Shown here piece by piece: positions 43,970 through 52,285 of a stretch of DNA of 64,000 nucleotides. The position numbers were made by a program, and so were the translations under genes. Numbering within the stretch: the first letter of the stretch is position 1; each line of letters begins with the position of its first letter. The DNA is from Candidatus Thorarchaeota archaeon. Its GTDB lineage: Archaea > Asgardarchaeota > Thorarchaeia > Thorarchaeales > Thorarchaeaceae. The notes under the pieces are model-generated. The model was not told the origin of the DNA. It saw nothing but the letters and a program-made list of their open reading frames with translations, and did not search any database. The stretch covers positions 62,001-126,000 of the forward strand of contig JAIZWL010000006.1 of the NCBI GenBank assembly GCA_021498125.1. The letters are read 5' to 3'.

Positions 43970-44581
43970 ATGCCTCGACCAAAGCCTAAGACAAAGATTG
44001 AGAATGTCGTCGCCTCAGTTATATTGAACCAACGGTTGGATCTCGACGAGATCGCGGCTACTATGCCAAATATCGAATTCGATCCCGAGCAATTCCCTGG
44101 TCTTGTGTATCGGCTCAAGAAACCAAAGACCGCCACACTGATCTTCAACAGCGGTAAGATGGTGTGTACTGGTGCCAAGTCCGAAAAAGAATCACGGCGA
44201 GCAGTCCACAAGATCGTCAAGAACCTTCGAGAGGCCGGAATCGAGATCATTGGTCGTCCGATTATCGTTGTACAGAATATTGTAGCCAGTGCCAGCCTCG
44301 GAGCCGAACTCAATCTTGAGCTTGCGGCAATGAAACTCGAAAATACTCTCTACGAACCAGAACAATTTCCTGGTCTGATCTATCGAATGCGTGATCCGAA
44401 GGTCGTTATTCTCCTCTTTGGTTCTGGGAAACTGGTGATCACCGGAGCCAAGTTCGAGCCTCAGATCGATGAGGCTGCGGAGAAGGTCATGGATCGGCTT
44501 ATCGAACTGGGAGTCATGCGTATTCCAGAGGGCGAAGATTGGGATGTTGTAGAAGACGATGAAGAAGAAGAGGATGACTGA
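43970..44581 (+). CDS. tbp: TATA-binding protein
   Basis: The archaeal general transcription factor TBP, which binds the TATA box and recruits TFB and RNA polymerase. The 203-residue protein has the two-repeat saddle: repeat 1 about residues 8-95 (IENVVASVILNQRLDLDEIA, EQFPGLVYRLKKPKTATLIF, GKMVCTGAKSEKE) and repeat 2 about 99-185 (VVQNIVASASLGAELNLE, EQFPGLIYRMRDPKVVILLF, GKLVITGAKFEPQIDEA). A clear SD (GGAGG, 43960-43964) and ATG 43970 fix the start. The C-terminus ends in a highly acidic tail of about 15 residues. It is monocistronic, with its own terminator. Confidence 0.96.
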   Translation: MPRPKPKTKIENVVASVILNQRLDLDEIAATMPNIEFDPEQFPGLVYRLKKPKTATLIFNSGKMVCTGAKSEKESRRAVHKIVKNLREAGIEIIGRPIIVVQNIVASASLGAELNLELAAMKLENTLYEPEQFPGLIYRMRDPKVVILLFGSGKLVITGAKFEPQIDEAAEKVMDRLIELGVMRIPEGEDWDVVEDDEEEEDD

Positions 44582-44623
44582 TCCTCACTTCATTTTGAGA
44601 AAACTGGTGAACTAAATCTACTA

Positions 44624-44660
44624 CGGAGTCCGGCCGATCCCGGACTTCCGTCTTGTTTTT
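44624..44660 (+). terminator. Terminator after tbp
   Basis: A stem of about 10 bp with one bulge (CGGAGTCCGG/CCGGACTTCCG, 44624-44650) is followed by a T-rich tract from 44651. It stands directly between tbp and the convergent protease gene. Confidence 0.72.
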
Positions 44661-44682
44661 CTCTTTGCTTTTCAGGCAAATC

Positions 44683-45846
44683 TTAGAAGAATGAAAAGCT
44701 CAACGGTGGAATACATAAGACCAGCACTATCATTGCGATCACGAACAGTACGATCCTGCTCCTAGAGATCGGTACTGTGTCATTCAAGGGACCGGGATGT
44801 TCCCCGCCACCAGAGAGCATGAACACAAGGATCGCCATCAGAAAGAATCCTGAAATGACCATCAACCCGAGAGCTGCCCACCCAATGTATTTGTGGATCT
44901 TGGGACCGACTATGGCTCGAAGTGCATGACCACCATCAAGTTGGCTTGCCGGAAATAGATTGAGCGCAGTGACTAAGCAACCGACCCACGCGGCAAAGGC
45001 AAGTGGATGTAGGAATAGAGTTCCGCCATCCGGGATGTATCCCTGAAATGCGATCTCAAGTAGCGTAAAGAGAAGTGGTACCGGAAGGGACCCCGTCATG
45101 TTCGGGAAAGCCTCGTCAATGGCCGTGAGCTCATCTGCTGTGACTGGGACCGAGAGAAAGAATCCCACAAAAAGCACTACTAGGGTGACAATGAAACCTG
45201 CAAACGGCCCTGCCAACCCCAGATCAAAGAGATCGGTTCGTTCTCTTGGTGGGCTCTTCTGTTTGATGAACGCTCCAAAAGTGCCTCCGATGTCGGGAAG
45301 TCCAGGAATAAAATATGGTGGTGTGGCCTCGATCTTTCGTCGTTTTGCGGTCAGATAATGTCCCATCTCATGAGTTCCAATGATGCCCATCAGACCAAGG
45401 AGGAATGTCCCCGTGACCAAAAACAAGTCCCAAGTGGTCCACCCCAACGGATAGAACAGAGAGAGGAACACTGGACTCACCGCCTGCATGAAACCCCCCA
45501 GCGAGATGGTTGCAAGGGTCGTGACGAAGAGTGCGTAATTGATCCTGATGTCCGACTCGCCCTCCTTCTGAATCGGGACAAATCTGACGATGTATACTCC
45601 TTCGTTCTTATCCTTCCAGCGGACTACTGGCCAGACACGTAGTTCCTCGGCTACCTCATCAAGTTCGTTGAATACCTGTTCTTGGACATCGCGGTGTGGG
45701 ATCTGCCCCCCGGGCCATCGGAACAGAAATGTTGGTTGTCCAAATTCGAGAGCACTGGCCAAGACCTCGAATCTACGTGTGAGAATTGCATCTAGTTCGG
45801 TAAAGGTCGGGTAGGAGATGACGCCGGAGAAACCACCAAGAGACAA
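44683..45846 (-). CDS. Site-2 protease family zinc metalloprotease (M50)
   Basis: An intramembrane metalloprotease of 387 residues, apparently started at TTG 45846. The first 100 residues are a soluble alpha/beta domain. The membrane part has the zinc-binding motif GTHEMGHYL and the third ligand region NLFPASQLDGGHALRA, both diagnostic for S2P. About six transmembrane helices follow the family layout, with a PPRERTDLFDLGLAGPFAG loop that is typical of archaeal and plant (EGY-like) members. It cleaves membrane-spanning regulators or signal peptides in the bilayer. Convergent with tbp. Alternative downstream starts cannot be excluded. Confidence 0.92.
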   Translation of the reverse strand: MSLGGFSGVISYPTFTELDAILTRRFEVLASALEFGQPTFLFRWPGGQIPHRDVQEQVFNELDEVAEELRVWPVVRWKDKNEGVYIVRFVPIQKEGESDIRINYALFVTTLATISLGGFMQAVSPVFLSLFYPLGWTTWDLFLVTGTFLLGLMGIIGTHEMGHYLTAKRRKIEATPPYFIPGLPDIGGTFGAFIKQKSPPRERTDLFDLGLAGPFAGFIVTLVVLFVGFFLSVPVTADELTAIDEAFPNMTGSLPVPLLFTLLEIAFQGYIPDGGTLFLHPLAFAAWVGCLVTALNLFPASQLDGGHALRAIVGPKIHKYIGWAALGLMVISGFFLMAILVFMLSGGGEHPGPLNDTVPISRSRIVLFVIAMIVLVLCIPPLSFSFF

Positions 45847-46031
45847 ATTTTAGAATCCTCCAATTTCAGGCTAGTTTTGCTCAAGATTTCGATTGCCTAT
45901 AAGGATACTGTCGCTGGCATACATACCTATTCGCCCCACCATTATCTAAAAATTACTTGCAGTCGTGCCATATCTATTCTACAATAAGGTTAAAACGATT
46001 TTATGAGAAATGATACAGGGGTTCATGATTT

Positions 46032-46322
46032 ATGGGCGAACATGATTCGAGTATGGGTTTGCTATATGTCGATGATGAAGAAGAGGAGCAGGAGCGTCTG
46101 CGTCGCAGAACCGAACTTAGAAAGACCGTTTCTAAGTACGTATGCGAGATATTGATATTGGTAATTCCAATTTTATTTTTCTCTTTTACAGCTACTACTC
46201 CATCAATTTCTGTTGAACAGATTTCGACCATTGCCGGATTTATCGTGTTTGCAATACTTTTGGAGCTATGTTGGCGAGGGGGTGTTAGATCTCCTGACGA
46301 ACACGTACGGACTCGCCAATAA
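46032..46322 (+). CDS. Small two-TM membrane protein (96 aa)
   Basis: A 96-residue protein with a charged N-terminus (DDEEEEQERLRRRTELRK) and two transmembrane helices (about 40-56 and 64-80), followed by a short basic tail. No family was recognised. It is divergent from the protease gene and stands alone, followed by 380 bp of apparently non-coding DNA. Confidence 0.6.
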   Translation: MGEHDSSMGLLYVDDEEEEQERLRRRTELRKTVSKYVCEILILVIPILFFSFTATTPSISVEQISTIAGFIVFAILLELCWRGGVRSPDEHVRTRQ

Positions 46323-46702
46323 CATATTGCGATAGATCTTATCAGGCGTTCTCGAAAATTTCATCGCACCGATTTATTTCTTTATTTTTGACCTTGCCTA
46401 GATGTGGTGTGACCGTTGATTGTAAGTTGGACAATAGTGGACAGTATGTCCAGAGTCCGCCCACCAACGGCAGTGGGTACTACCTACCTCACCATCATGG
46501 TTAAGGTCATGAATGAGATGTGGTTGGGAGTATATACACTCCTATTTTCAATGTCCCGAAATGTCCAAGTTTTCTGCGACTGTTGTCAACCCACTAGTAG
46601 TAGTGCATATGCTGGACTGAACTGTGAGCTGGCATAAACGAGATTTGAATAAATATTCCCGATGGTACATATCTAGTCACCTAGGCGTAAGGTGGTATAA
46701 TT
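46323..46702. other. Intergenic region with an inverted TGGACA motif
   Basis: 380 bp. A perfect 6-bp inverted repeat TGGACA-gta-TGTCCA stands at 46438-46452, with another half-site TTGGACA about 10 bp upstream; a possible operator. A 73-codon frame at 46416-46637 has composition unlike a protein and is not accepted. TATA-like sequence near 46650 may serve the gene at 46703. Confidence 0.4.
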
Positions 46703-47926
46703 ATGGCTGATGCAGTCTATGAAGAGGAAAAGATCAAGGTCTTTGACTGGAAGGTCATTGTTGCCGTGGCCGTGATCTATTCTCTTAATGCATTTCTTCT
46801 TGACAGCGCCAGCAGCCTCTTTCCCCACGATGAACGGATCGCCATCATGGTGCCGGCCTTTGCGTCGGTGATCTTTGGGCCGCTTATCGGAGGTCTAGGC
46901 ACTGGTTTCGGAAATCTACTCTTTGACATCTTCGACAAGATGGTTCTCTCCCACGAGGGTCTCGCAGCGCGTCATGTACTCGGGTTCTTCGCAAATATGA
47001 TTGGTGCAATGGTGACAGGTTTCTACTCGAGACGTATTGCCATGAAGGAGGATGATGCCATCTTTACAAGGGACAAGCTACTCTTGGTCATCCGCAATAC
47101 ATTTGCTTCCGTGCTCGGGCTGGCTGTCATAACCGGTGTCATGATCGGTTATGGGCGTTGGCTGCTCACGTTCGTGGGCCTTGACTCGTACACCTTGCAG
47201 AACGGCCTCTGGCTTGCGGGAATCATTGTGACAAGTAATGGATTTGTTCTTCTTGTATCCATGATTCCTCTCCAACTTGTTTTCATGTTCATCGAGCGAC
47301 GACGGATTGCTCTTTATAATAAATTACTGGAAGAATCTCGGAAGATGGTCGCCACGCATTGGCCCCACAAAGTCCCGTTCAGTATTGAAGAGTTTGAGGG
47401 GACCGGTCATGGTTTCGTACTTCGGAGTTGGTCAACGCTACGGCTCCGTGTTCGAAATAAACTTGACTTCCCGATGAGGTACCGCGTGGAGGTCCGAGGG
47501 CAGGATCATGTGGATCCGAATGTCTTCTATACCGAGAAGATTCCCCCCGGCGGTGTGGATGTTGTTGACTTGCAGCTCTATCCCTTTGATGATGCTGACC
47601 GCAAGATACAGCTCGTCTTTCGACCTTGGGTGGATCAGAGTGAGATACTCCGGAGAGTCTTTGAAGAGAATACCGAGTTCTTGTATGAATATTCGTATAG
47701 TGTGATGCTTCCCGGGAATAGGCGTTTCAGGGTATTGATTTCGCTCATAGGGATCATGGCTCTGATTGCCGGTATCGCTCAGGCTCTACGTAGTATCCAG
47801 AGCATTGCCGTTGGTGAGACCGGCGGCAGTTCATCGGCATTCTTTGCAACACTTGGTGTGGTGCTTGCCGAAGTCATCTTTGTGCTGTTGTGGTACTATC
47901 TGAAAAAGAAACAATTGGAGGTGTGA
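46703..47926 (+). CDS. ECF-S-like membrane protein with C-terminal Ig-like domain
   Basis: A 407-residue protein. The N-terminal half has five or six transmembrane helices with a stretch IFGPLIGGLGTGFGNLLFDIFDKM that resembles the substrate-binding (S) components of energy-coupling-factor transporters. After a short charged linker there is an Ig/CARDB-like beta domain (about 225-330), in the position of a cytosolic or external loop, then a final TM pair near the C-terminus. The neighbouring gene (47930) carries a similar beta domain between TM segments, and the two genes are separated by only 3 bp. Together they may form a membrane complex. Substrate unknown; the S-component assignment is tentative. 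Confidence 0.75.
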   Translation: MADAVYEEEKIKVFDWKVIVAVAVIYSLNAFLLDSASSLFPHDERIAIMVPAFASVIFGPLIGGLGTGFGNLLFDIFDKMVLSHEGLAARHVLGFFANMIGAMVTGFYSRRIAMKEDDAIFTRDKLLLVIRNTFASVLGLAVITGVMIGYGRWLLTFVGLDSYTLQNGLWLAGIIVTSNGFVLLVSMIPLQLVFMFIERRRIALYNKLLEESRKMVATHWPHKVPFSIEEFEGTGHGFVLRSWSTLRLRVRNKLDFPMRYRVEVRGQDHVDPNVFYTEKIPPGGVDVVDLQLYPFDDADRKIQLVFRPWVDQSEILRRVFEENTEFLYEYSYSVMLPGNRRFRVLISLIGIMALIAGIAQALRSIQSIAVGETGGSSSAFFATLGVVLAEVIFVLLWYYLKKKQLEV

Positions 47927-47929
47927 TAA

Positions 47930-48904
47930 ATGGACTTTGAAAGAGATAACAACCCATCCGATGAAGAAGACTGGACAGAAGACCTGACTCAACCAGAGCA
48001 GCCTGAGCCACGTGGGATCACACATGAAGACCTACAGCAGCAACCCACCTCTACTGAGACGCCCTCCGAGAGCGCTTCTGTCCCGACACCGCCTCCATCA
48101 CGTCACAGACCTTGGAGTGTCTTGGTTCATCTTCTGAATCTGGTGATGCTCGGATTTTCTGTGGCTATTGTCTATGTGTATTTTATGCAGGACGTTGATA
48201 GTGCTGTACGTGATGTCCTTGCAGTTGCAGCAGGCGTGCTTTTTGCTATACTGTTCCTTGCCATGCTGATCTCAATTCTTCTCAAGTCACCCTTTAGCAT
48301 AATGGGCGCAAAAACACATGAAGAGATGATCTCCCGTTACGGTCCAACAGCCAAGAGTAAGCCCATTATCGCAATTAATGTGGACGAGCCATTTGTGCAG
48401 TATCATGCCACGACTGTGAAGATCACGGTGCGGAACATCTCATCGAGCTTGGGTCTGCGTGTGCGTTTCCACTCAATGGATCATATCTCTCCCTCAAGTA
48501 TCGACCTGCCACTTGCACCTGGTGAGACCGAGGCCATTGAGATCCAGCTTGTGCCGATCGCTGTTGGAGAGCGTGAGATCTCGATTGAGTTTGCTGACCT
48601 CTTTGATGCGGACGGCAATCTGATACCAAAGTTCGAGGCCAATACGCTCGCAGTAGAACGTTTCAGATACATTGCCCGAGAACCAGCCTTTGGCGGGATA
48701 ACGGCAAGTCAAGTACGCATTCTGAAGACTGTGGTCTCAGTTGCGACTGCACTGGTCGTCGGCTCGGGATTCATCCTTGCATTCTTTGGGGATGCTCTAG
48801 GTGGGTTTGACCAGATCATCAAGACCTACATGCCGATGCTTGTGATCTTGCAGGTTCCCGTCTTCTATCTCTATTTTGCATTGATGAATCGATTGCCTTC
48901 ATAG
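47930..48904 (+). CDS. Membrane protein with disordered N-terminus and Ig-like domain
   Basis: A 324-residue protein. Residues 1-60 are acidic and Pro/Thr/Gln-rich, likely disordered. Two transmembrane helices follow (about 68-90 and 98-118). Residues 140-235 are an Ig-like beta domain (KPIIAINVDEPFVQYHATTVKITVRN and PSSIDLPLAPGETEAIEIQLVPIAVG). The last 80 residues have two more membrane segments. It follows the ECF-S-like gene with a 3-bp gap, so both are translated from one message. No family name can be given. A terminator follows the stop. Confidence 0.72.
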   Translation: MDFERDNNPSDEEDWTEDLTQPEQPEPRGITHEDLQQQPTSTETPSESASVPTPPPSRHRPWSVLVHLLNLVMLGFSVAIVYVYFMQDVDSAVRDVLAVAAGVLFAILFLAMLISILLKSPFSIMGAKTHEEMISRYGPTAKSKPIIAINVDEPFVQYHATTVKITVRNISSSLGLRVRFHSMDHISPSSIDLPLAPGETEAIEIQLVPIAVGEREISIEFADLFDADGNLIPKFEANTLAVERFRYIAREPAFGGITASQVRILKTVVSVATALVVGSGFILAFFGDALGGFDQIIKTYMPMLVILQVPVFYLYFALMNRLPS

Positions 48905-48914
48905 AACAAGATTG

Positions 48915-48957
48915 CGGGCCCTATACTCTTGTAGGGCCCGTCACACTCTTTTTTATT
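48915..48957 (+). terminator. Terminator after the Ig-like membrane pair
   Basis: A 9-bp perfect stem CGGGCCCTA/TAGGGCCCG (48915-48940) is followed by a T-run (48949-48957). Confidence 0.8.
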
Positions 48958-48978
48958 TCAGAGATATCTTGCGGTTCT

Positions 48979-49524
48979 CTACATGAACTCTCTAAATATT
49001 ATTCCTATAAATGATCCAAGCATGGACGCGAACAAGACAAAGAAGAAGTAGACTGCGGCCACAAAGGCTCCGGTGATGATAAATTCTCCAATGCCAATTT
49101 CAGGAACAAGCATGCCTGGCACCGCAAGGAACAGGATGAGCAGGATGACGAAGAATATTGAGGCAAGAATTGACGAGATTAGTGTGTGCTTTAATTGTGG
49201 CACTGTCATTCCGATGGGGATTGCAAGCGCAATAGGCAGATAAAACATGAAGACAGCCGTATCAGGAAGCGCGTCTATCACAATTGCGGCAAAAATCGCT
49301 GTATCAATAACGGCTATGAGTAGAGGCATCAGCAGCATGACGATTAAGTCGCGTCTGTCTTCTGGCATCGTCCAGAAAAGAAAACGCACCATGGGCACTC
49401 CTCTCTTACTGAGTTGCCGTTCTTCTCTCGGTAAGGGTCGTAGAAACGTCTTTGCTCTCTCTTCATCATCGTCTTCAATTGGGGGCTCTGTTCGATAACG
49501 TGATTCGTCGCTCATCTCTGCCAC
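48979..49524 (-). CDS. Four-TM membrane protein with acidic N-terminus
   Basis: A 181-residue protein. A charged cytosolic N-terminus of about 60 residues (EPPIEDDDEERAKTFLRPLPREERQ) precedes four or five hydrophobic helices to the end. No recognised motif. It is convergent with the Ig-like membrane pair and divergent from the isomerase gene, so it is monocistronic. Confidence 0.65.
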   Translation of the reverse strand: MAEMSDESRYRTEPPIEDDDEERAKTFLRPLPREERQLSKRGVPMVRFLFWTMPEDRRDLIVMLLMPLLIAVIDTAIFAAIVIDALPDTAVFMFYLPIALAIPIGMTVPQLKHTLISSILASIFFVILLILFLAVPGMLVPEIGIGEFIITGAFVAAVYFFFVLFASMLGSFIGIIFREFM

Positions 49525-49629
49525 TTGTACCCGGCAGGTGCTGATTTATAGGATAAAGTCTTCGCATAACGCAAATCTACCAAAACCTCTATCTATAAGC
49601 AGGGCTCTCTATATGTATTGGTTGCAACA

Positions 49630-50757
49630 ATGGCAGAAGGAGAGACTCGCAAGATGAAAAAGTCATCGGGTGGTCCCAGCGAGGCAGAATTGACTCGTCG
49701 AAGAAAACTCGAACATATTGAAATCTGTCTCCAAGAAGACGTACAATGTCATCGTTCCACAATGTTCGAGCATATCGATTTTATCCATAATGCTCTGCCA
49801 CGGATTGATAAAGACTCTATTGATCTGACCATCAATTTTCTTGGTCTCCGAGCGAATGCTCCAATTGTCATTGCGGGAATGACTGGTGGTCATCCTCAGA
49901 CGATCGAGATTAATCGGCGGCTTGCTGAGGCTGCGGAGGAACTCCGGATCCCTATTGGGGTTGGAAGCCAGCGGGCTGCTGTCGAAGACTCTTCCTTGGA
50001 GGACACGTTTCGCGTGGTTCGAGAGACCGCTCCGTCTGTTCCTCTCATTGCCAATATTGGTGCTACTCATGTTGACGCCGCTGAGGCCGCAGTAGACATG
50101 ATCGAGGCCGATGTTCTGGCGATTCACCTGAATCCACTTCAAGAGGCCTGCCAACCAGAGGGTGATTGTAACTCTATTGGCGTCCTTGAGAACATTGCTG
50201 CAATCATGGATGTCGTAGATGTTCCTATCATCATCAAGGAGACTGGTGCAGGTATCAGTGCCGAAGTCGCTCTCGCTCTTGAAGAGATCGGCATTGATGG
50301 GGTGGATGTTGGTGGTGTTGGCGGCACCAGTTGGGCGGCAGTCGAATATTATCGTGCTCTGCGAGATGGTGACGAGCTGAAGGCACAGCTTGGTCTTGAC
50401 TTCTGGGACTGGGGCATTCCCACTGCTCTCTCTGTCATAATGGTCACTAATGCCACTGACTTGGATGTCATCGCAACAGGCGGCATTCGTAGTGGACTTG
50501 ATGTTGCAAAGGCCCTCGCTCTTGGTGCAAACGCGGCCGGAGTCGCACATCCACTCCTCAAGTCCGCAGTAGAAGGGACGACAAAGGATGTGATTAACGA
50601 CCTGAAAAAACTCATCGAGGGTCTCAAGACTGTTATGTATCTTAATGGGTGCCGAACCGTTGATGACTTGTTTGAGCGATCCCTCATCCTCTCGCCTGAA
50701 CTCATATCAACACTGAGTTCGCTAGGAATCGATCCCGGTAAATATTCGAGGGCATGA
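49630..50757 (+). CDS. fni: Type 2 isopentenyl-diphosphate delta-isomerase
   Basis: FMN- and NADPH-dependent isomerase that interconverts IPP and DMAPP, an essential step before archaeal lipid synthesis. About 375 residues. Family blocks: IVIAGMTGGH, IPIGVGSQRAAVED, VLAIHLNPLQEACQPEGD, PIIIKETGAG, VDVGGVGGTSW, VIATGGIRSGLDVAKALALGA. The start could be TTG 49618, ATG 49630, or ATG 49654; the last has GGAGAG about 10 bp upstream. A TATA-like TCTATAAGC near 49590 fits transcription from about 49615. It is cytosolic. It is followed by a terminator overlapping its stop codon. Confidence 0.94.
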   Translation: MAEGETRKMKKSSGGPSEAELTRRRKLEHIEICLQEDVQCHRSTMFEHIDFIHNALPRIDKDSIDLTINFLGLRANAPIVIAGMTGGHPQTIEINRRLAEAAEELRIPIGVGSQRAAVEDSSLEDTFRVVRETAPSVPLIANIGATHVDAAEAAVDMIEADVLAIHLNPLQEACQPEGDCNSIGVLENIAAIMDVVDVPIIIKETGAGISAEVALALEEIGIDGVDVGGVGGTSWAAVEYYRALRDGDELKAQLGLDFWDWGIPTALSVIMVTNATDLDVIATGGIRSGLDVAKALALGANAAGVAHPLLKSAVEGTTKDVINDLKKLIEGLKTVMYLNGCRTVDDLFERSLILSPELISTLSSLGIDPGKYSRA

Positions 50758-50781
50758 GAGCCCTCGATTTCTGCTTTTTAT
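50746..50781 (+). terminator. Terminator overlapping the stop of fni
   Basis: The stem TCGAGGGC/GCCCTCGA (50746-50767) spans the stop codon TGA (50755-50757), followed by T-rich TTTCTGCTTTTTAT. The T-tract runs into the end of the convergent gene. Confidence 0.75.
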
Positions 50782-52193
50782 CTCCGTTTTAACAGTCCCT
50801 TTCTCATGAGATACTGCGATCTCTTCCAGATACCATTAAGCATCTGGACGGCCTCCTCGATAGTATCTCCCACAGGGATACCATTCAGTTCGAAACCTCT
50901 GATGATCACTTCGTACTTCTCCAAATCCGGGACATATGCTACTACTGTCTTCTCGTGTTGTTTTGCAACGTTCGCCACACGGGCTCCGATCTGTAATGAG
51001 ATGCCGGGCGCGTACGGTAGAAGCAAGAGCAGGGCTGCATCAATATATTCTACTTGAAGCATCTTGTCAAGGACCTGCTCATAATCAACATCTGATGCGC
51101 TTCCGGTGAGATCGCACGGGTTTCTGAATGACGCTATTGCCTGATATGCAGGGCTCATGACCGATCGCATAGCCTCTTGATCCTCCTCGTTGAACTTGGG
51201 GAATTTGAGACCATAGAAGTCAGCCTCATCGGTGGCAATGACTCCGTGACCACCACTAACGGTCAGGCACCCGATGTTCGGTCCGCTCATGAGTTTTGGT
51301 TGAAATGAGAACACCTTCGAATATGCCATGACCTCATCTTCATCGGTGGCCTCAATGACTCCGTATTGTTTGAATGCCGCTGTAGCGACCGCACCATTTC
51401 CAGCAAGGGATGAAGTGTGGCTCTGAGTCGCACGATGCCCCGCCTCGGACTGGCCACCCTTGAAGACAATGATTGGTTTCTTTGGTGCAATCTCATCACA
51501 TGCATCAACAAAGTCACGACCCTCTTCTTTTCCAAAACCTTCAATGTATGCGAGGATCGCTCTCACATTCTTATCTTTGCCAAAGAACCTGACAAAATCG
51601 GCGGTCTTTGTCTGTGCCTGATTTCCAATAGAGACTGCAGCCGCAATTCCCACATCGCGTTCAGCAAACTCTTCTAGTCGCTCTACCAGCCAGCCTCCGC
51701 TCTGGGATATGATCGCCACATGGCCTCTGCGTGGACGGGCAACTCGTTCAGATGGGAGAAAGAAGGTGTCCACGACATCCGGAACATAGACCCCGATACA
51801 GTTGGGGCCCACCATTGTCATATCATGCTTGTTGGCAATCTCAATGATCTCTTCCTGAAGAGTTGCTCCACTTGTACCGGTCTCACTAAAACCTCCAGAA
51901 ACAACAATGACTGATTTGATTCCTTTTTCGCCACACTGTTCAAGAACTCCCGGAACATATTTTGCAGGGACCGAGATGACCGCAAGGTCTATGTCATTGG
52001 GGGCCTCCTCGATGGACTTGTAGACCTTTTGGCCCTCAACTGTACCACCTTTGGGATTGATGGGATAGGTCTTGAGACCGTTCTCAAAACATAATTTTCG
52101 GAAGATCACATTTCCCGGCGAGAAGGGGTTTGATGTGGAAACACCCACGACCGCCGTCACATTTGGGTTAAGCATCTTATTGAGACCGCTCAC
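50778..52193 (-). CDS. ADP-forming acetate-CoA ligase, alpha-type subunit
   Basis: NDP-forming acyl-CoA synthetase that makes ATP from acetyl- or acyl-CoA in archaeal fermentation. The 471-residue protein has the CoA-binding Rossmann domain (VVGVSTSNPFSPGN), the second CoA-ligase domain, and the catalytic His in SHTSSLAGNGA. Typical family members have this as the alpha subunit; the beta (ATP-grasp) subunit is not in the window and must be encoded elsewhere. Cytosolic. It works with AOR-type enzymes upstream in the pathway (inference). Convergent with fni. Confidence 0.92.
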   Translation of the reverse strand: MSGLNKMLNPNVTAVVGVSTSNPFSPGNVIFRKLCFENGLKTYPINPKGGTVEGQKVYKSIEEAPNDIDLAVISVPAKYVPGVLEQCGEKGIKSVIVVSGGFSETGTSGATLQEEIIEIANKHDMTMVGPNCIGVYVPDVVDTFFLPSERVARPRRGHVAIISQSGGWLVERLEEFAERDVGIAAAVSIGNQAQTKTADFVRFFGKDKNVRAILAYIEGFGKEEGRDFVDACDEIAPKKPIIVFKGGQSEAGHRATQSHTSSLAGNGAVATAAFKQYGVIEATDEDEVMAYSKVFSFQPKLMSGPNIGCLTVSGGHGVIATDEADFYGLKFPKFNEEDQEAMRSVMSPAYQAIASFRNPCDLTGSASDVDYEQVLDKMLQVEYIDAALLLLLPYAPGISLQIGARVANVAKQHEKTVVAYVPDLEKYEVIIRGFELNGIPVGDTIEEAVQMLNGIWKRSQYLMRKGLLKRR

Positions 52194-52285
52194 TCTAATT
52201 CCCTCGGCTTGATAATTTTCACTAGCTCTCTCTACTTATATGCGATATGGCTGACCACTGTGGCACAGTTCAACGTGAACCGCGA

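Noticed and set aside
46416-46637. 73-codon open frame in the 46.4-kb gap
   Set aside because: No protein-like composition or start signal, and it covers the inverted TGGACA region.
49663-50550. Minus-strand open frame of 295 codons opposite fni
   Set aside because: Shadow of the isomerase gene; no recognisable motifs and poor protein composition.
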